A stretch of 64,000 bases of DNA from CAYZIB01 sp964478425 (lineage in GTDB: Bacteria > Bacillota_I > Bacilli_A > Acholeplasmatales > WRBM01). The first letter of the stretch is position 1. Every line of letters starts with the position of its first letter. The stretch spans positions 48,684-112,683 of the forward strand of contig CAYZIB010000001.1 of assembly GCA_964478425.1 (NCBI GenBank). Reading direction: 5' to 3'. The notes beneath the pieces were generated by a model that saw only the letters and a list, made by a program, of their open reading frames with translations, was not told the DNA's origin and did not search any database. This document shows positions 36,314 through 45,132 of the stretch, one piece after another. The translations under genes were made by a program, and so were the position numbers.

Positions 36314-37039
36314 ATGAATATATTACTTGTAAATGATGATGGTATTAATGCAACAGGTATTAATATATTAAAAGAAAAATTAAAAAAATATGGCAATATT
36401 TATGTAGTAGCTCCAGCAACTGAACAAAGTTGTAAAAGTCATTATATAAATTGTTTTTCTGGGTTAAATTATAAAATAATAGATGATCCAAATGTAAAAA
36501 AATCTATTATGGTAGAAGGAAGTCCTGCAGATTGTGTTAGATTTGCATGTGTGTATTTTAAATTTAAATTTGATTTATGTATTAGTGGAATTAATAATGG
36601 CGCAAATATAGGAAGTGATATTTTATATTCTGGAACTATAGGTGCAGCAAGTGAAGCTATTTTACAAGAAATTAAAACAATAGCTTTATCAACATCAAGA
36701 AATAATTTTACTATTGTTTTAAATGAGATAGATCAAGTTTTAGAAAAATTTATTCCTTTTGCTAATACATCTTATTTATTAAATATAAATTTTCCTGATA
36801 AAAAGTTTATTAATTCTTTAGGTTATAAAGTAACTAAAATGGGTAATAATGTTTTTACAAATGAATTTACTTTTGAAAATAATGTTGCTAATCCTAGTGG
36901 AAAAATCATATTAGATGGACATGATGTTGAATCTGATATTTATAATTATTTAAATGGATATATTACTATTACTCCTTTAGTAGTCAATAAAACAGATTAC
37001 GACAAAATAAATTATCTTTCAAAATTATTTTCTTTATGA
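36314..37039 (+). CDS. surE: 5'-nucleotidase SurE
   Basis: Metal-dependent nucleoside monophosphatase. NDDG at the N-terminus (metal ligands), SPADCVR, and SGINNGANIGSDILYSGTIGAASEA are family signatures. 241 residues from the second of two tandem ATGs (36311 and 36314): AGGAG at 36303-36307 gives a six-base spacing to 36314 but only three to 36311. It may act with deoD, deoC and pdp in nucleotide salvage or turnover. Confidence 0.95.
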   Translation: MNILLVNDDGINATGINILKEKLKKYGNIYVVAPATEQSCKSHYINCFSGLNYKIIDDPNVKKSIMVEGSPADCVRFACVYFKFKFDLCISGINNGANIGSDILYSGTIGAASEAILQEIKTIALSTSRNNFTIVLNEIDQVLEKFIPFANTSYLLNINFPDKKFINSLGYKVTKMGNNVFTNEFTFENNVANPSGKIILDGHDVESDIYNYLNGYITITPLVVNKTDYDKINYLSKLFSL

Positions 37040-37065
37040 TAAAATAAAAATGGTGGTGGTTTTTT

Positions 37066-37920
37066 ATGCTTTTTAAAATTTATTTTTTTAAAAAGAAAAA
37101 CAGAAATCTTGATGTAGATAGTATTTTACTTTTTTTTGAAAATTATCAAGATAAAATTAAAATGAAATCAAATGATTCTGAATTTAAAATAGAATATTAT
37201 GATGAAAACTTACATAATAAAGCAAATTTTGTAATAAGTAAAAGATCTGTTATACCAAATATTTTTAAAATTAATCCTGAATATTTAGATATAAATTTTA
37301 GGGTTGAATTTGATGCCACTACTAATTTTTATAATGCTGAAAAAATTTTTAATATAGTAATAAAATTAACTAAAAATTTTGATTATTATATATATAATGA
37401 TATATTTGATAATGTTATGCAACCAAGTTTTGATTTATTAATGGCAGCATATCAAAGATATAAAGTGATTGCTAAAAAAAGAGTAAGTATTAATGAATAT
37501 CATTTTATTGATTCAATAATGCTTTATGATATGTTTAAATATCTTGATGAAAGAAAAGAATTAGAAAGATATTATAGAAAAGATGAAATTATTTGTAAAG
37601 AAGCAAGATTTTTAATTGATGAAGATACTAAAGAATTTTTATATGCTATAGAGTGGGAAGAAGGAGAAGGAATTATATTTCCTCCCCATATTACAACCAT
37701 AGTTTATGTAATGGGTAATAAATTTTATTTATTAAATTTTAAAAAAGTTTATCAAGCAATAAAAGATTGTTTAAAAGAATTACCAGGTTTTTCTAAGGGT
37801 GGATATATTTTAAGTAAAAAACATGCTAGAAGAGCTAAAAAATTAATGTCAAATATTTTATATTTTGACGAAAAAAGAGATTTAAAATTAATCGAACCAG
37901 AATATTTAATAGAAAATTAA
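37066..37920 (+). CDS. Conserved-looking cytoplasmic protein, unknown
   Basis: 284 residues without signal peptide or convincing membrane span; mixed alpha/beta sequence rich in aromatic and charged residues, with a central helical part (LLMAAYQRYKVIAKKRVSI) and an acidic EWEEGEGIIFPPH segment. Ribosome site GGTGGTGG before the ATG. It lies between surE and deoC with short gaps (26 and 11 bases), so it is probably co-transcribed with the nucleoside genes. I do not recognise the family and infer no function. Confidence 0.75.
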   Translation: MLFKIYFFKKKNRNLDVDSILLFFENYQDKIKMKSNDSEFKIEYYDENLHNKANFVISKRSVIPNIFKINPEYLDINFRVEFDATTNFYNAEKIFNIVIKLTKNFDYYIYNDIFDNVMQPSFDLLMAAYQRYKVIAKKRVSINEYHFIDSIMLYDMFKYLDERKELERYYRKDEIICKEARFLIDEDTKEFLYAIEWEEGEGIIFPPHITTIVYVMGNKFYLLNFKKVYQAIKDCLKELPGFSKGGYILSKKHARRAKKLMSNILYFDEKRDLKLIEPEYLIEN

Positions 37921-37931
37921 GGAGATAAAAA

Positions 37932-38603
37932 ATGGAAAAAAATAAATATATAGATCATACATTATTAAAAGCTAATGCAAAAACTACTGATATTGATAAA
38001 TTATTAGATGAAGCAAAAAAATATAATTTTATGAGTGTTTGTGTCAATCCTGCATATGTTTCATATTGTAGTGAAAAACTTAAAAATTATGAAACTAAAG
38101 TATGTACAGTTATTGGATTTCCTTTAGGTTCTAATACTATTAAAACAAAAGTATTTGAAACTATTGATGCTATAAATAATGGTGCAGATGAAATTGATAT
38201 GGTTATAAATGTTGGAAAAGCAAATGAAAATGATTTTGATTATATTTATAATGAAATATCTGAAATAAGAAATGCATGTAAAGGACATATTTTAAAAGTT
38301 ATTTTAGAAACATGTTATTTAACTAAAGAACAAATTATAAATGTTTGTAGTAAAGCAATTTTAGCTAAAGCAGATTTTGTTAAAACATCTACAGGATTTG
38401 GTACATATGGTGCAACTGAAGAAGATGTTTTATTAATGGTTAATACTTGTAATAACAAATGTTTAGTTAAAGCAAGTGGGGGGATTAGAAGTTTAGAAGA
38501 TTTTAATAAAATGGTTTTATTAGGGGCAAAAAGAATAGGGACAAGTAGTGGAGTTAAGATTATGGAAGGAGAAAAGTCTAATGATACCAACACCGCATAT
38601 TGA
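37932..38603 (+). CDS. deoC: Deoxyribose-phosphate aldolase
   Basis: Cleaves 2-deoxyribose 5-phosphate to glyceraldehyde 3-phosphate and acetaldehyde. DHTLLKANA, VCVNPAYV, the KVILETCYL lysine and the Schiff-base lysine in FVKTSTGF, followed by KASGGIRSLEDF and GTSSGVKIM, are seen. 223 residues. Its 3' end overlaps deoD by 23 bases. Confidence 0.97.
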   Translation: MEKNKYIDHTLLKANAKTTDIDKLLDEAKKYNFMSVCVNPAYVSYCSEKLKNYETKVCTVIGFPLGSNTIKTKVFETIDAINNGADEIDMVINVGKANENDFDYIYNEISEIRNACKGHILKVILETCYLTKEQIINVCSKAILAKADFVKTSTGFGTYGATEEDVLLMVNTCNNKCLVKASGGIRSLEDFNKMVLLGAKRIGTSSGVKIMEGEKSNDTNTAY

Positions 38604-39288
38604 AGTTAAAGATAAAAATTTATTTGCTAAAACAGTTTTAATGCCTGGAGATCCTTTAAGAGCTAAATTTATTGCTGAACATTATTTAACAGATGTAGTT
38701 AAAATTAATAATGTTAGAAATATGTTTGGTTATACTGGGTATTATAAAGGAAAAAGAATAACAGTAATGGGATCTGGAATGGGAATGCCTAGTATTGGAA
38801 TTTATTCATATGAATTATTTAATTTTTATGATGTTGAAAATATTATAAGAATTGGATCATGTGGAGCATATAGTAAAGATTTAAATGTTTATGATTGTGT
38901 ACTTGTTACAGAAGCATTTAGTGAATCTAATTATGCAAAAGTAATGGGAGTTACTAATAAAAAAACATTAAAATCAAGTAAAGTATTAAATAATAAAATT
39001 AGAAAGATAGCTTCTAATTTAAATATTCCTTTAAAAGAAGGAATAATTCATTCAAGTGATGTATTTTATAGATTAAATGGAACAGATTATAACGCTTTTG
39101 CAGAAAAAGGTATAATTGGAGTTGAAATGGAATCATTTGCTCTTTTTGCTAATGCTAAAGCCTTAAATAAAAAAGCTACATGTTTATTAACTGTTTCTGA
39201 TTCATTTGTAACAAAACAAGTTACAACTTCAGAAGAAAGACAAAATTCTTTTACTAAAATGATGGAAATTGCATTAGAATTAGCATAG
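38581..39288 (+). CDS. deoD: Purine-nucleoside phosphorylase
   Basis: Phosphorolysis of purine (deoxy)nucleosides. TPHIEVKD, AKTVLMPGDPLRAKFIAE, GSGMGMPSIGIYSYEL, IGSCGAY, VEMESFALF and LLTVSDSF match the hexameric DeoD family. 235 residues from ATG 38581, preceded by AAGGAG at 38566-38571; the earlier in-frame start at 38548 lies within deoC. With deoC and pdp it provides deoxyribonucleoside salvage for carbon and bases. Confidence 0.96.
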   Translation: MIPTPHIEVKDKNLFAKTVLMPGDPLRAKFIAEHYLTDVVKINNVRNMFGYTGYYKGKRITVMGSGMGMPSIGIYSYELFNFYDVENIIRIGSCGAYSKDLNVYDCVLVTEAFSESNYAKVMGVTNKKTLKSSKVLNNKIRKIASNLNIPLKEGIIHSSDVFYRLNGTDYNAFAEKGIIGVEMESFALFANAKALNKKATCLLTVSDSFVTKQVTTSEERQNSFTKMMEIALELA

Positions 39289-39310
39289 ATTAATCATTCT
39301 ATGCTTTTTC
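39283..39310 (+). terminator. Terminator after deoD
   Basis: Stem GCATAGA/TCTATGC (39283-39289 with 39298-39304) spanning the stop codon, then five U residues. Confidence 0.85.
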
Positions 39311-39355
39311 TTTATATTTTATTATTTTTAGTTAATAATATCTAAGAGGTGAATT

Positions 39356-40612
39356 ATGCGCTATTCTAAAGAACAAATTAATAATATAGATATTAATTAT
39401 TTAAAAACAAAAAAATTTAATTCTATAACTTTAAATATTAGATTTTTATCTGAATTTAAAGAAGAAGATATTGAGTATAGGATATTATTACCGAGAATGT
39501 TAAGTAGTAATACGGTTAATTTTAAAAATAAAATCGCTATTAGTAAATATTTAGAATCACTATATGGAAGTAGTTTTTCTTCAAGTGTTTTAAGAAGAGG
39601 TAATTTAAGTATTATTGATTTTACTATTTCATTTGTTGATCCTAAACTTATTTTAGATAATAAAATTTATAATAATATTTTTAAATTTTTAAATGAAATA
39701 ATTTATAACCATAAAGCTTTTGATGAGATTATCTTAAATGAAGAAAGAAATTTATTATTAGATGATATAAAATTAGATAATGAAAATAAATTTTATTATG
39801 CTAAAAAGAATTTTTTTAAGCATATGTTTAGTAATGAAAAATATGGAGTTGATTTAAACGGTAATCTAGAAAAATTAAAAAATATTACTGCTTTTGAATT
39901 ATATGAATATTATAAAAATATTTTTTTAAATGATTTAATAACTATTAATATAATTGGCGATATAAAAAAATATACTTTAAATTATTATATTAATAAATAT
40001 TTTAAACAAGAAACAAATTATAAATTAAATATTATTGATAATGAAAATAAATTTACTGGAAATGTAAAAAAAATAGTTGAAAAAACCAATATTAATCAAA
40101 ATATTTTAGTGGTTGGATTTAGAACTAATATTTATAGTAATAAAGATTTATTTTATCCGTTTTTAGTTGGTAATGGAATACTTGGTGGTTATATGCATTC
40201 TAAACTTTTTAAAAACATAAGAGAAAAGGAATCTTTATGTTATACAATATCTAATTATCAAGATTCTTATAAAGGAATTTTATTTATCGAATCTGCATGT
40301 AAAAAAGAAGATATTTCTAAATTAATTAATTTAATTATTAAACAAGTAGAAGATATTAAAAATAATAAATTTAGTTTAAATGATTTAAATATGACTAAGC
40401 GTTTATTAGAAAATGATTTAAAAGAATTAGAAGATTTAAAATTAAGTATGGTAAATAGAATGTTTTATTCAAGTTTATTAGATATTAATCCAGATATTAA
40501 CTATGCAATTAAAAAAATAAAAAATGTAAATAAAGAAGATGTTATTAACGCTTTTAAAAATGTTATATTAGATACTATATATATCTTAGAAGGTGAAAAT
40601 AATGAAGTATAA
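39356..40612 (+). CDS. M16-family peptidase-like protein (non-catalytic YmfF type)
   Basis: 418 residues with the pitrilysin-like two-domain pattern (for example REKESLCYTISNYQDSYKG in the second half) but no HXXEH zinc motif in the N-terminal half, where LPRMLSSNTVNFKNKI stands in its place. Together with the next gene, which has the motif, it resembles the Bacillus YmfF/YmfH pair, where one subunit is inactive and one catalytic. It overlaps the next gene by 11 bases. Confidence 0.85.
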   Translation: MRYSKEQINNIDINYLKTKKFNSITLNIRFLSEFKEEDIEYRILLPRMLSSNTVNFKNKIAISKYLESLYGSSFSSSVLRRGNLSIIDFTISFVDPKLILDNKIYNNIFKFLNEIIYNHKAFDEIILNEERNLLLDDIKLDNENKFYYAKKNFFKHMFSNEKYGVDLNGNLEKLKNITAFELYEYYKNIFLNDLITINIIGDIKKYTLNYYINKYFKQETNYKLNIIDNENKFTGNVKKIVEKTNINQNILVVGFRTNIYSNKDLFYPFLVGNGILGGYMHSKLFKNIREKESLCYTISNYQDSYKGILFIESACKKEDISKLINLIIKQVEDIKNNKFSLNDLNMTKRLLENDLKELEDLKLSMVNRMFYSSLLDINPDINYAIKKIKNVNKEDVINAFKNVILDTIYILEGENNEV

Positions 40613-41831
40613 ATTAGATAATGGGTTAATGGTAAACTTAATTCCTAAATTAGATTATAATAAAATGATTTTTGGAATAATGGTAAACGCAGGAAGTAAT
40701 GATTATTTATTTTATGATTGTAATAATAAATTAGTTACACTTCCTAAAGGGATTGCTCATTTTTTAGAACATAAAATATTTGAAATGGATAATAATGATG
40801 CATCACTTATTTTTAGTAAGAATGGAGCAAATGTAAATGCATATACATCATATAATGAAACTTGCTATTATTTTTCTACAACTAAAAACAAATTGAAAAA
40901 TATTAATTTAATGCTTGATATGATATTTAATAAATCATATAAAGAAAAAACTGTTGAATTAGAAAAAAATATTATTATTCAAGAATTAAATATGTATAAA
41001 GACATGCCAGATTTAATAATGCAAAATAAAATTATCAGTAATTTATTTAATAATCACCCGATAAAAGAAGATATTGGAGGAACAAAAGAAACAGTAAGAA
41101 AAACAAGTTTAAAAGATTTAGACATGTTTTATAATACATTTTATACTCCTAATAATATGAGTATTGTTGTTATTGGAAATTTTGATTTAAAAAAGGTAAA
41201 AAATTTAATAGATAACTATAATTATCCAGTAAATAAAAATTTATTTACTAAATATAAAGTTGATAATTATTTAAAAAATATTAAAAAATCAAAATTAAAA
41301 GCCAATATTGAATTAAATAAAATTGGATTTGGAATTAAAATTTCTGATAAATTATATTTAGATAAATTTAATTATATTAAACAAATGGTTGTGTTAGATA
41401 CTTTATTAAATTTATATTTTGGAGAATCATCAAATTTATATAATAATTTATTAAAAAATAATATTATAACCGAATCATTTTATTTTGAAATATCATTAAA
41501 TAATGATGCCAATTTTATATTATTTACAACAGACACTAATAATATAAAATTAACAAGAACAAAATTAAAAAATGCTATTTTAAATTTAAAAAATTATAAA
41601 ATTAAAGAAAAAGATTTTATAAGAATTAAAAAAATGATGTTAGGTAAATTTTATTTTTCTTTAAATAATTTAGAAAACATTTTATTTACAAATTTAAAAT
41701 ATTCTTTTTATAATGTAGATTTTAACGATATTATAAATATTTTTAAAGAAATTGAAATAATTGATTTATATAATTCATTAGATTATATTGATTTTAAAAG
41801 TATTACTGAAGTAAATGTTTTACCAAACTAA
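40602..41831 (+). CDS. M16-family zinc peptidase (YmfH type)
   Basis: Zinc-dependent endopeptidase: HFLEH at H53-H57 is the inverted zinc motif and a downstream Glu in KNIIIQELNMY is the third ligand. 409 residues from ATG 40602, five bases after AGGTGA; the GTG at 40593 is less well placed. Substrate unknown; in Firmicutes such pairs are variously implicated in peptide processing. Probably forms a heterodimer with the preceding gene product. Confidence 0.88.
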   Translation: MKYKLDNGLMVNLIPKLDYNKMIFGIMVNAGSNDYLFYDCNNKLVTLPKGIAHFLEHKIFEMDNNDASLIFSKNGANVNAYTSYNETCYYFSTTKNKLKNINLMLDMIFNKSYKEKTVELEKNIIIQELNMYKDMPDLIMQNKIISNLFNNHPIKEDIGGTKETVRKTSLKDLDMFYNTFYTPNNMSIVVIGNFDLKKVKNLIDNYNYPVNKNLFTKYKVDNYLKNIKKSKLKANIELNKIGFGIKISDKLYLDKFNYIKQMVVLDTLLNLYFGESSNLYNNLLKNNIITESFYFEISLNNDANFILFTTDTNNIKLTRTKLKNAILNLKNYKIKEKDFIRIKKMMLGKFYFSLNNLENILFTNLKYSFYNVDFNDIINIFKEIEIIDLYNSLDYIDFKSITEVNVLPN

Positions 41832-41946
41832 AATTTGATATTATCTTTTTATAAAATAAAAAAATGAAATTTTATTTATAATGTATTAAATTTTAAAAAA
41901 TACGAAAAATAAAATTTGTTTTATTTATACTTAATAAAATGGTTAT

Positions 41947-41974
41947 TTGAATTAATTTTTTACTAATATATAAT
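41947..41974 (+). promoter_or_regulatory. SigA-type promoter for ssb
   Basis: TTGAAT (41947-41952), 16-bp spacer, TATAAT (41969-41974). An 8-bp palindrome CATCGATG follows at about 41982-41989, near the predicted transcription start, and could be an operator. Confidence 0.6.
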
Positions 41975-42014
41975 AAGCTTGCATCGATGTAAAATAATTA
42001 AATGGAGGTTTAAA

Positions 42015-42329
42015 TTGATTAATAGCGTTGTAATAATTGGTAGATTAACTAAAGAGCCAGAAATAAAAGAAGTAAAAGATAATACAAAAGTAACAGAAGT
42101 ATGTTTAGCCGTAAATAAACCATTTAAAAATGAAAAAGGAGAATATGAAGTAGATTTTATTAAATGTACTTTATGGCAAGGTTTAGCATCAACTATAAAA
42201 GAATATTGCAATAAAGGAAGTAGAGTAGGTATCAGAGGGAGATTATCTACTAGACCATATAAAGTAAGTGATGAAAAAAGCATTAATGTAATAGAAGTAA
42301 TCGCAGAACAATTAGTATTTTTAGATTAA
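42015..42329 (+). CDS. ssb: Single-stranded DNA-binding protein, short form
   Basis: OB-fold SSB: NSVVIIGRLTKEPEIKE, FIKCTLWQGLASTIKEY, KGSRVGIRGRLSTRPY, and a final strand. 104 residues from TTG 42015, which is six bases after GGAGG (42004-42008); the ATG at 41979 lies upstream of that site. It stops right after the OB fold and lacks the acidic C-terminal tail (DDDIPF-like) that recruits repair proteins, like Bacillus SsbB. A standard SSB with tail may exist elsewhere in the genome. Confidence 0.92.
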   Translation: MINSVVIIGRLTKEPEIKEVKDNTKVTEVCLAVNKPFKNEKGEYEVDFIKCTLWQGLASTIKEYCNKGSRVGIRGRLSTRPYKVSDEKSINVIEVIAEQLVFLD

Positions 42330-42350
42330 GCTCGAAAGAGCTTTTTTTAT
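42328..42350 (+). terminator. Terminator after ssb
   Basis: 6-bp stem AAGCTC/GAGCTT with a GAAA tetraloop and a U run, overlapping the stop codon. Confidence 0.92.
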
Positions 42351-42377
42351 TTTTTTTATTTTATTATTTATAACTTA

Positions 42378-42386
42378 TGATATAAT
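42378..42386 (+). promoter_or_regulatory. Extended -10 promoter for thyA-dfrA-plsC
   Basis: TG-A-TATAAT at 42378-42386, 17 bases before the thyA ATG. Same motif and spacing as before rluB. Confidence 0.55.
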
Positions 42387-42403
42387 TATAAAGAGGTGAA
42401 AAT

Positions 42404-43270
42404 ATGGAACAATATTTGGAACTTTTAAAAACTGTATTAGAAAAAGGTCATGAAAAAAATGACAGAACTAATACAGGAACAATCAGTTATTTTGGATATC
42501 AAATGCGTTTTGATTTAAATAAAGGTTTTCCACTTTTAACAACAAAAAAAGTATTTTTAAGAGGAATTATTCATGAATTATTATGGTTTATTAGTGGAAA
42601 TACTAATATTAAATATTTAGTTGATAACAATGTCCATATTTGGGATGAATGGCCATATGAAAAATATAAAAAAAGTGATAGTTTTAATAATGAAACTTTA
42701 GAAGAATTTATAGAAAAAATTAAAAATGATCAAGATTTTGCATTAAAATATGGAGAATTAGGTCCAGTTTATGGTAAACAATGGAGAGATTTTAATGGCG
42801 TTGATCAATTAACAAATTTAATTAATGAAATAAAAGAAAATAAGGATTCTAGAAGACTTATTATTTCAAGTTGGAATCCGCCTTTAATTAAAGACATGGC
42901 TTTACCACCATGCCATTGTTTTATGCAATTTTATGTATGTGATAATAAATTATCATGCCAATTATATCAAAGAAGTGCTGATTTGTTTTTGGGTGTTCCA
43001 TTTAATATTGCATCATATAGTTTATTATTAATGATGATAGCTCAAGTATGTGATTTAGAAGTTGGAGAATTTATTCATACTTTAGGTGATGCTCATATAT
43101 ATAAAAATCATTTAGAACAAGTAAATTTACAATTAACAAGAACTCCTAAAAATTTGCCTAAAATGGTTTTAAATAAAAATGTAAAATCAATTTTTGATTT
43201 TACAATTGATGATTTTAAATTAGAAGATTATAATCCTTATCCTAAAATTAAAGGAAGTGTTGCTGTATGA
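42404..43270 (+). CDS. thyA: Thymidylate synthase (ThyA)
   Basis: Converts dUMP to dTMP with methylenetetrahydrofolate. Catalytic C170 in PPCHCFMQF, RTGTxS-type NDRTNTGTISYFGYQMRFDL at the N-terminus, RSADLFLGVPFNIASY and LGDAHIYKNH are present. 288 residues. GAGGTG ribosome site. It overlaps dfrA by four bases, the common thyA-folA pairing that regenerates tetrahydrofolate. Confidence 0.98.
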   Translation: MEQYLELLKTVLEKGHEKNDRTNTGTISYFGYQMRFDLNKGFPLLTTKKVFLRGIIHELLWFISGNTNIKYLVDNNVHIWDEWPYEKYKKSDSFNNETLEEFIEKIKNDQDFALKYGELGPVYGKQWRDFNGVDQLTNLINEIKENKDSRRLIISSWNPPLIKDMALPPCHCFMQFYVCDNKLSCQLYQRSADLFLGVPFNIASYSLLLMMIAQVCDLEVGEFIHTLGDAHIYKNHLEQVNLQLTRTPKNLPKMVLNKNVKSIFDFTIDDFKLEDYNPYPKIKGSVAV

Positions 43271-43749
43271 TTTCTTTAATTTTTGCTATGGGTAAAGATT
43301 ATTTAATTGGTAAAGATAATTTAATACCATGGCATTATAAAGAAGATTTTTTATATTTTAAAAAAACTACTTTAAATAAAAAATGTGTTATGGGTTTAAA
43401 TACATTTAAATCAATTTTATCTTATAATAATCAACCATTAAAATCTAGAACGAATATTGTTTGTAGTTTAGATGATTTTAAATATGATGGGGTAATTGTT
43501 ATTAACGATTTAATTAAATTTTTAAAAGAAAATAAAGATTCTGATGAAGAAATTTTTATAATAGGTGGTAAACAAATATATGAATTAAGTCTTCCTTATG
43601 CTAATAAAATTTATATTACATGGATTTTAAAAAAATATGAAGGTAATGTTTATTTTGATAAATTAGATTTAAAAGATTTTTCTCTTATTTCTAGTAATAA
43701 AAGTGGGGATTTAGACTTTTCTATTTATGAAAGGATGAGAAAAATATGA
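43267..43749 (+). CDS. dfrA: Dihydrofolate reductase
   Basis: Reduces dihydrofolate to tetrahydrofolate. IFAMGKDYLIGKDNLIPWH, the active acidic residue in EDFLYFKKTT, VMGLNTFKS, and IIGGKQIYEL are DHFR signatures. 160 residues. Four-base overlaps with thyA and plsC indicate one operon. Confidence 0.96.
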   Translation: MISLIFAMGKDYLIGKDNLIPWHYKEDFLYFKKTTLNKKCVMGLNTFKSILSYNNQPLKSRTNIVCSLDDFKYDGVIVINDLIKFLKENKDSDEEIFIIGGKQIYELSLPYANKIYITWILKKYEGNVYFDKLDLKDFSLISSNKSGDLDFSIYERMRKI

Positions 43750-44522
43750 TTTTATTTTTAATTTGTGTTTTATTAATTACATTTTTATTTCAATATTTTG
43801 TATTTAATAGTTGGTGGTATTTATTATTATCAATAATAATTGGTTTTATTAGTTCTTTTTTATTACTTATTATTTTAACTTTAATTTTATTATTAATATT
43901 TACTCGTATTAAACAAGATAATAAGTTTAAACAAAAATATATTTGGTATTTATGTAAATATGTTTTATTTTTTATGAAAATAAAAGTTGATGTTGTTAAT
44001 AAAGAAAATATAACAGATAGTACAAATGTATATTTTCCAAATCATAAATCATATATTGATGTAATTATTTTATATTATGCAATAAATAAACCTGTTTCTT
44101 TTATTTCTAAAAAAGAAAATTATAGTGTTCCGTTTTTAAGACTTGCACTTAAAGCATTAAATTGTATTTCTCTTGATAGAGAAAACGATCGAGAAGGTGC
44201 AAAAGATATTATTAAAGCTATTAAAAAAGTTAAAGAAGGTAATTCTTTTGTAATTTTCCCTGAGGGTGGAATTAAAGATAGAAGTATAAATAAAATGGTT
44301 GATTTAAGAGCAGGAGCATATAAACTTGCTACTAAAGCAGGTGCTAATATTATTCCTGTTAGTATAAAAAATAATCATTTAATTCAATATAATTGTTTTA
44401 AAAAGAAAACAAATATTGTTGTTAAATTTTATGAACCTATAAAAAAAGATGAATATCAAGATATTCATACAATTACATTGGGTGAAAAAATAATGGAAAT
44501 GGTAAATAATGATTTAGAGTAA
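43746..44522 (+). CDS. plsC: 1-acyl-glycerol-3-phosphate acyltransferase (PlsC family)
   Basis: Acylates lysophosphatidic acid in membrane lipid synthesis. Two N-terminal hydrophobic segments, then the HX4D motif at H100-D105 (NHKSYID) and FPEGG further on. 258 residues. Last gene of thyA-dfrA-plsC; its 3' end overlaps the convergent histidine phosphatase gene by 9 bases and I see no terminator between them. Confidence 0.92.
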   Translation: MILFLICVLLITFLFQYFVFNSWWYLLLSIIIGFISSFLLLIILTLILLLIFTRIKQDNKFKQKYIWYLCKYVLFFMKIKVDVVNKENITDSTNVYFPNHKSYIDVIILYYAINKPVSFISKKENYSVPFLRLALKALNCISLDRENDREGAKDIIKAIKKVKEGNSFVIFPEGGIKDRSINKMVDLRAGAYKLATKAGANIIPVSIKNNHLIQYNCFKKKTNIVVKFYEPIKKDEYQDIHTITLGEKIMEMVNNDLE

Positions 44523-45059
44523 TGTTATTTTATTGTTTTCAATATTAAATATTTTATATTCACCATTATTTAATGGATAATCATATCCTTTAGCAGGATC
44601 TACTAATAATAAAATAGTTTTTAAAACATGAGCATGACATACTAATAAAACATTTTTATTTTCGTATTTATTATTTAAATCGATAATGCCATTTTTAACT
44701 CTATTTAATATTTTTTCATTATTTTCTACTGTGGGTAGATTAAAATTTTTTTCATTTAAAATTTTTATATAAGGATCTACTTTTAAATTTTCATAACTTC
44801 CAAAATCTCTTTCAATAAATCTTTTATCGATTATTGGTGTTATATTTAAATTTAAAGTATCTAATATTATATTTAATGTTTGTTTTGCACGTTTTAATGG
44901 ACTTACAACAGCAATATCAATTTTAATATTTTTTAAGTTGTTTGCTGCTAATAATGCTTGATTAATTCCTGTATTATTTAATGGTAAATCAATTAATCCT
45001 TGAATTAATCCGTTATTATTATATTCGGTTTGTCCATGTCTTACTACAATTAATTTCAT
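44514..45059 (-). CDS. Histidine phosphatase family protein (phosphoglycerate mutase-like)
   Basis: 181 residues with the catalytic RHG at residues 7-9 (VVRHGQTEYN), the SPLKRAKQT segment, ERDFGSYENL and a second histidine in LLVCHAHVLKT. These place it in the PhoE/CobC/GpmB group; substrate cannot be told. Ribosome site GGTGAT on the minus strand. Convergent with plsC, divergent from pdp. Confidence 0.9.
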   Translation of the reverse strand: MKLIVVRHGQTEYNNNGLIQGLIDLPLNNTGINQALLAANNLKNIKIDIAVVSPLKRAKQTLNIILDTLNLNITPIIDKRFIERDFGSYENLKVDPYIKILNEKNFNLPTVENNEKILNRVKNGIIDLNNKYENKNVLLVCHAHVLKTILLLVDPAKGYDYPLNNGEYKIFNIENNKITLL

Positions 45060-45132
45060 TTTATCACCATATATTATTATAAAAGATAAATTTGAAAAAA
45101 ACTAGAATTTTATTAAATAAAAAGGAGTATTT

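Noticed and set aside
41963..42283. 106-residue minus-strand frame opposite ssb
   Set aside because: Antisense shadow of the SSB coding region, with no ribosome site.
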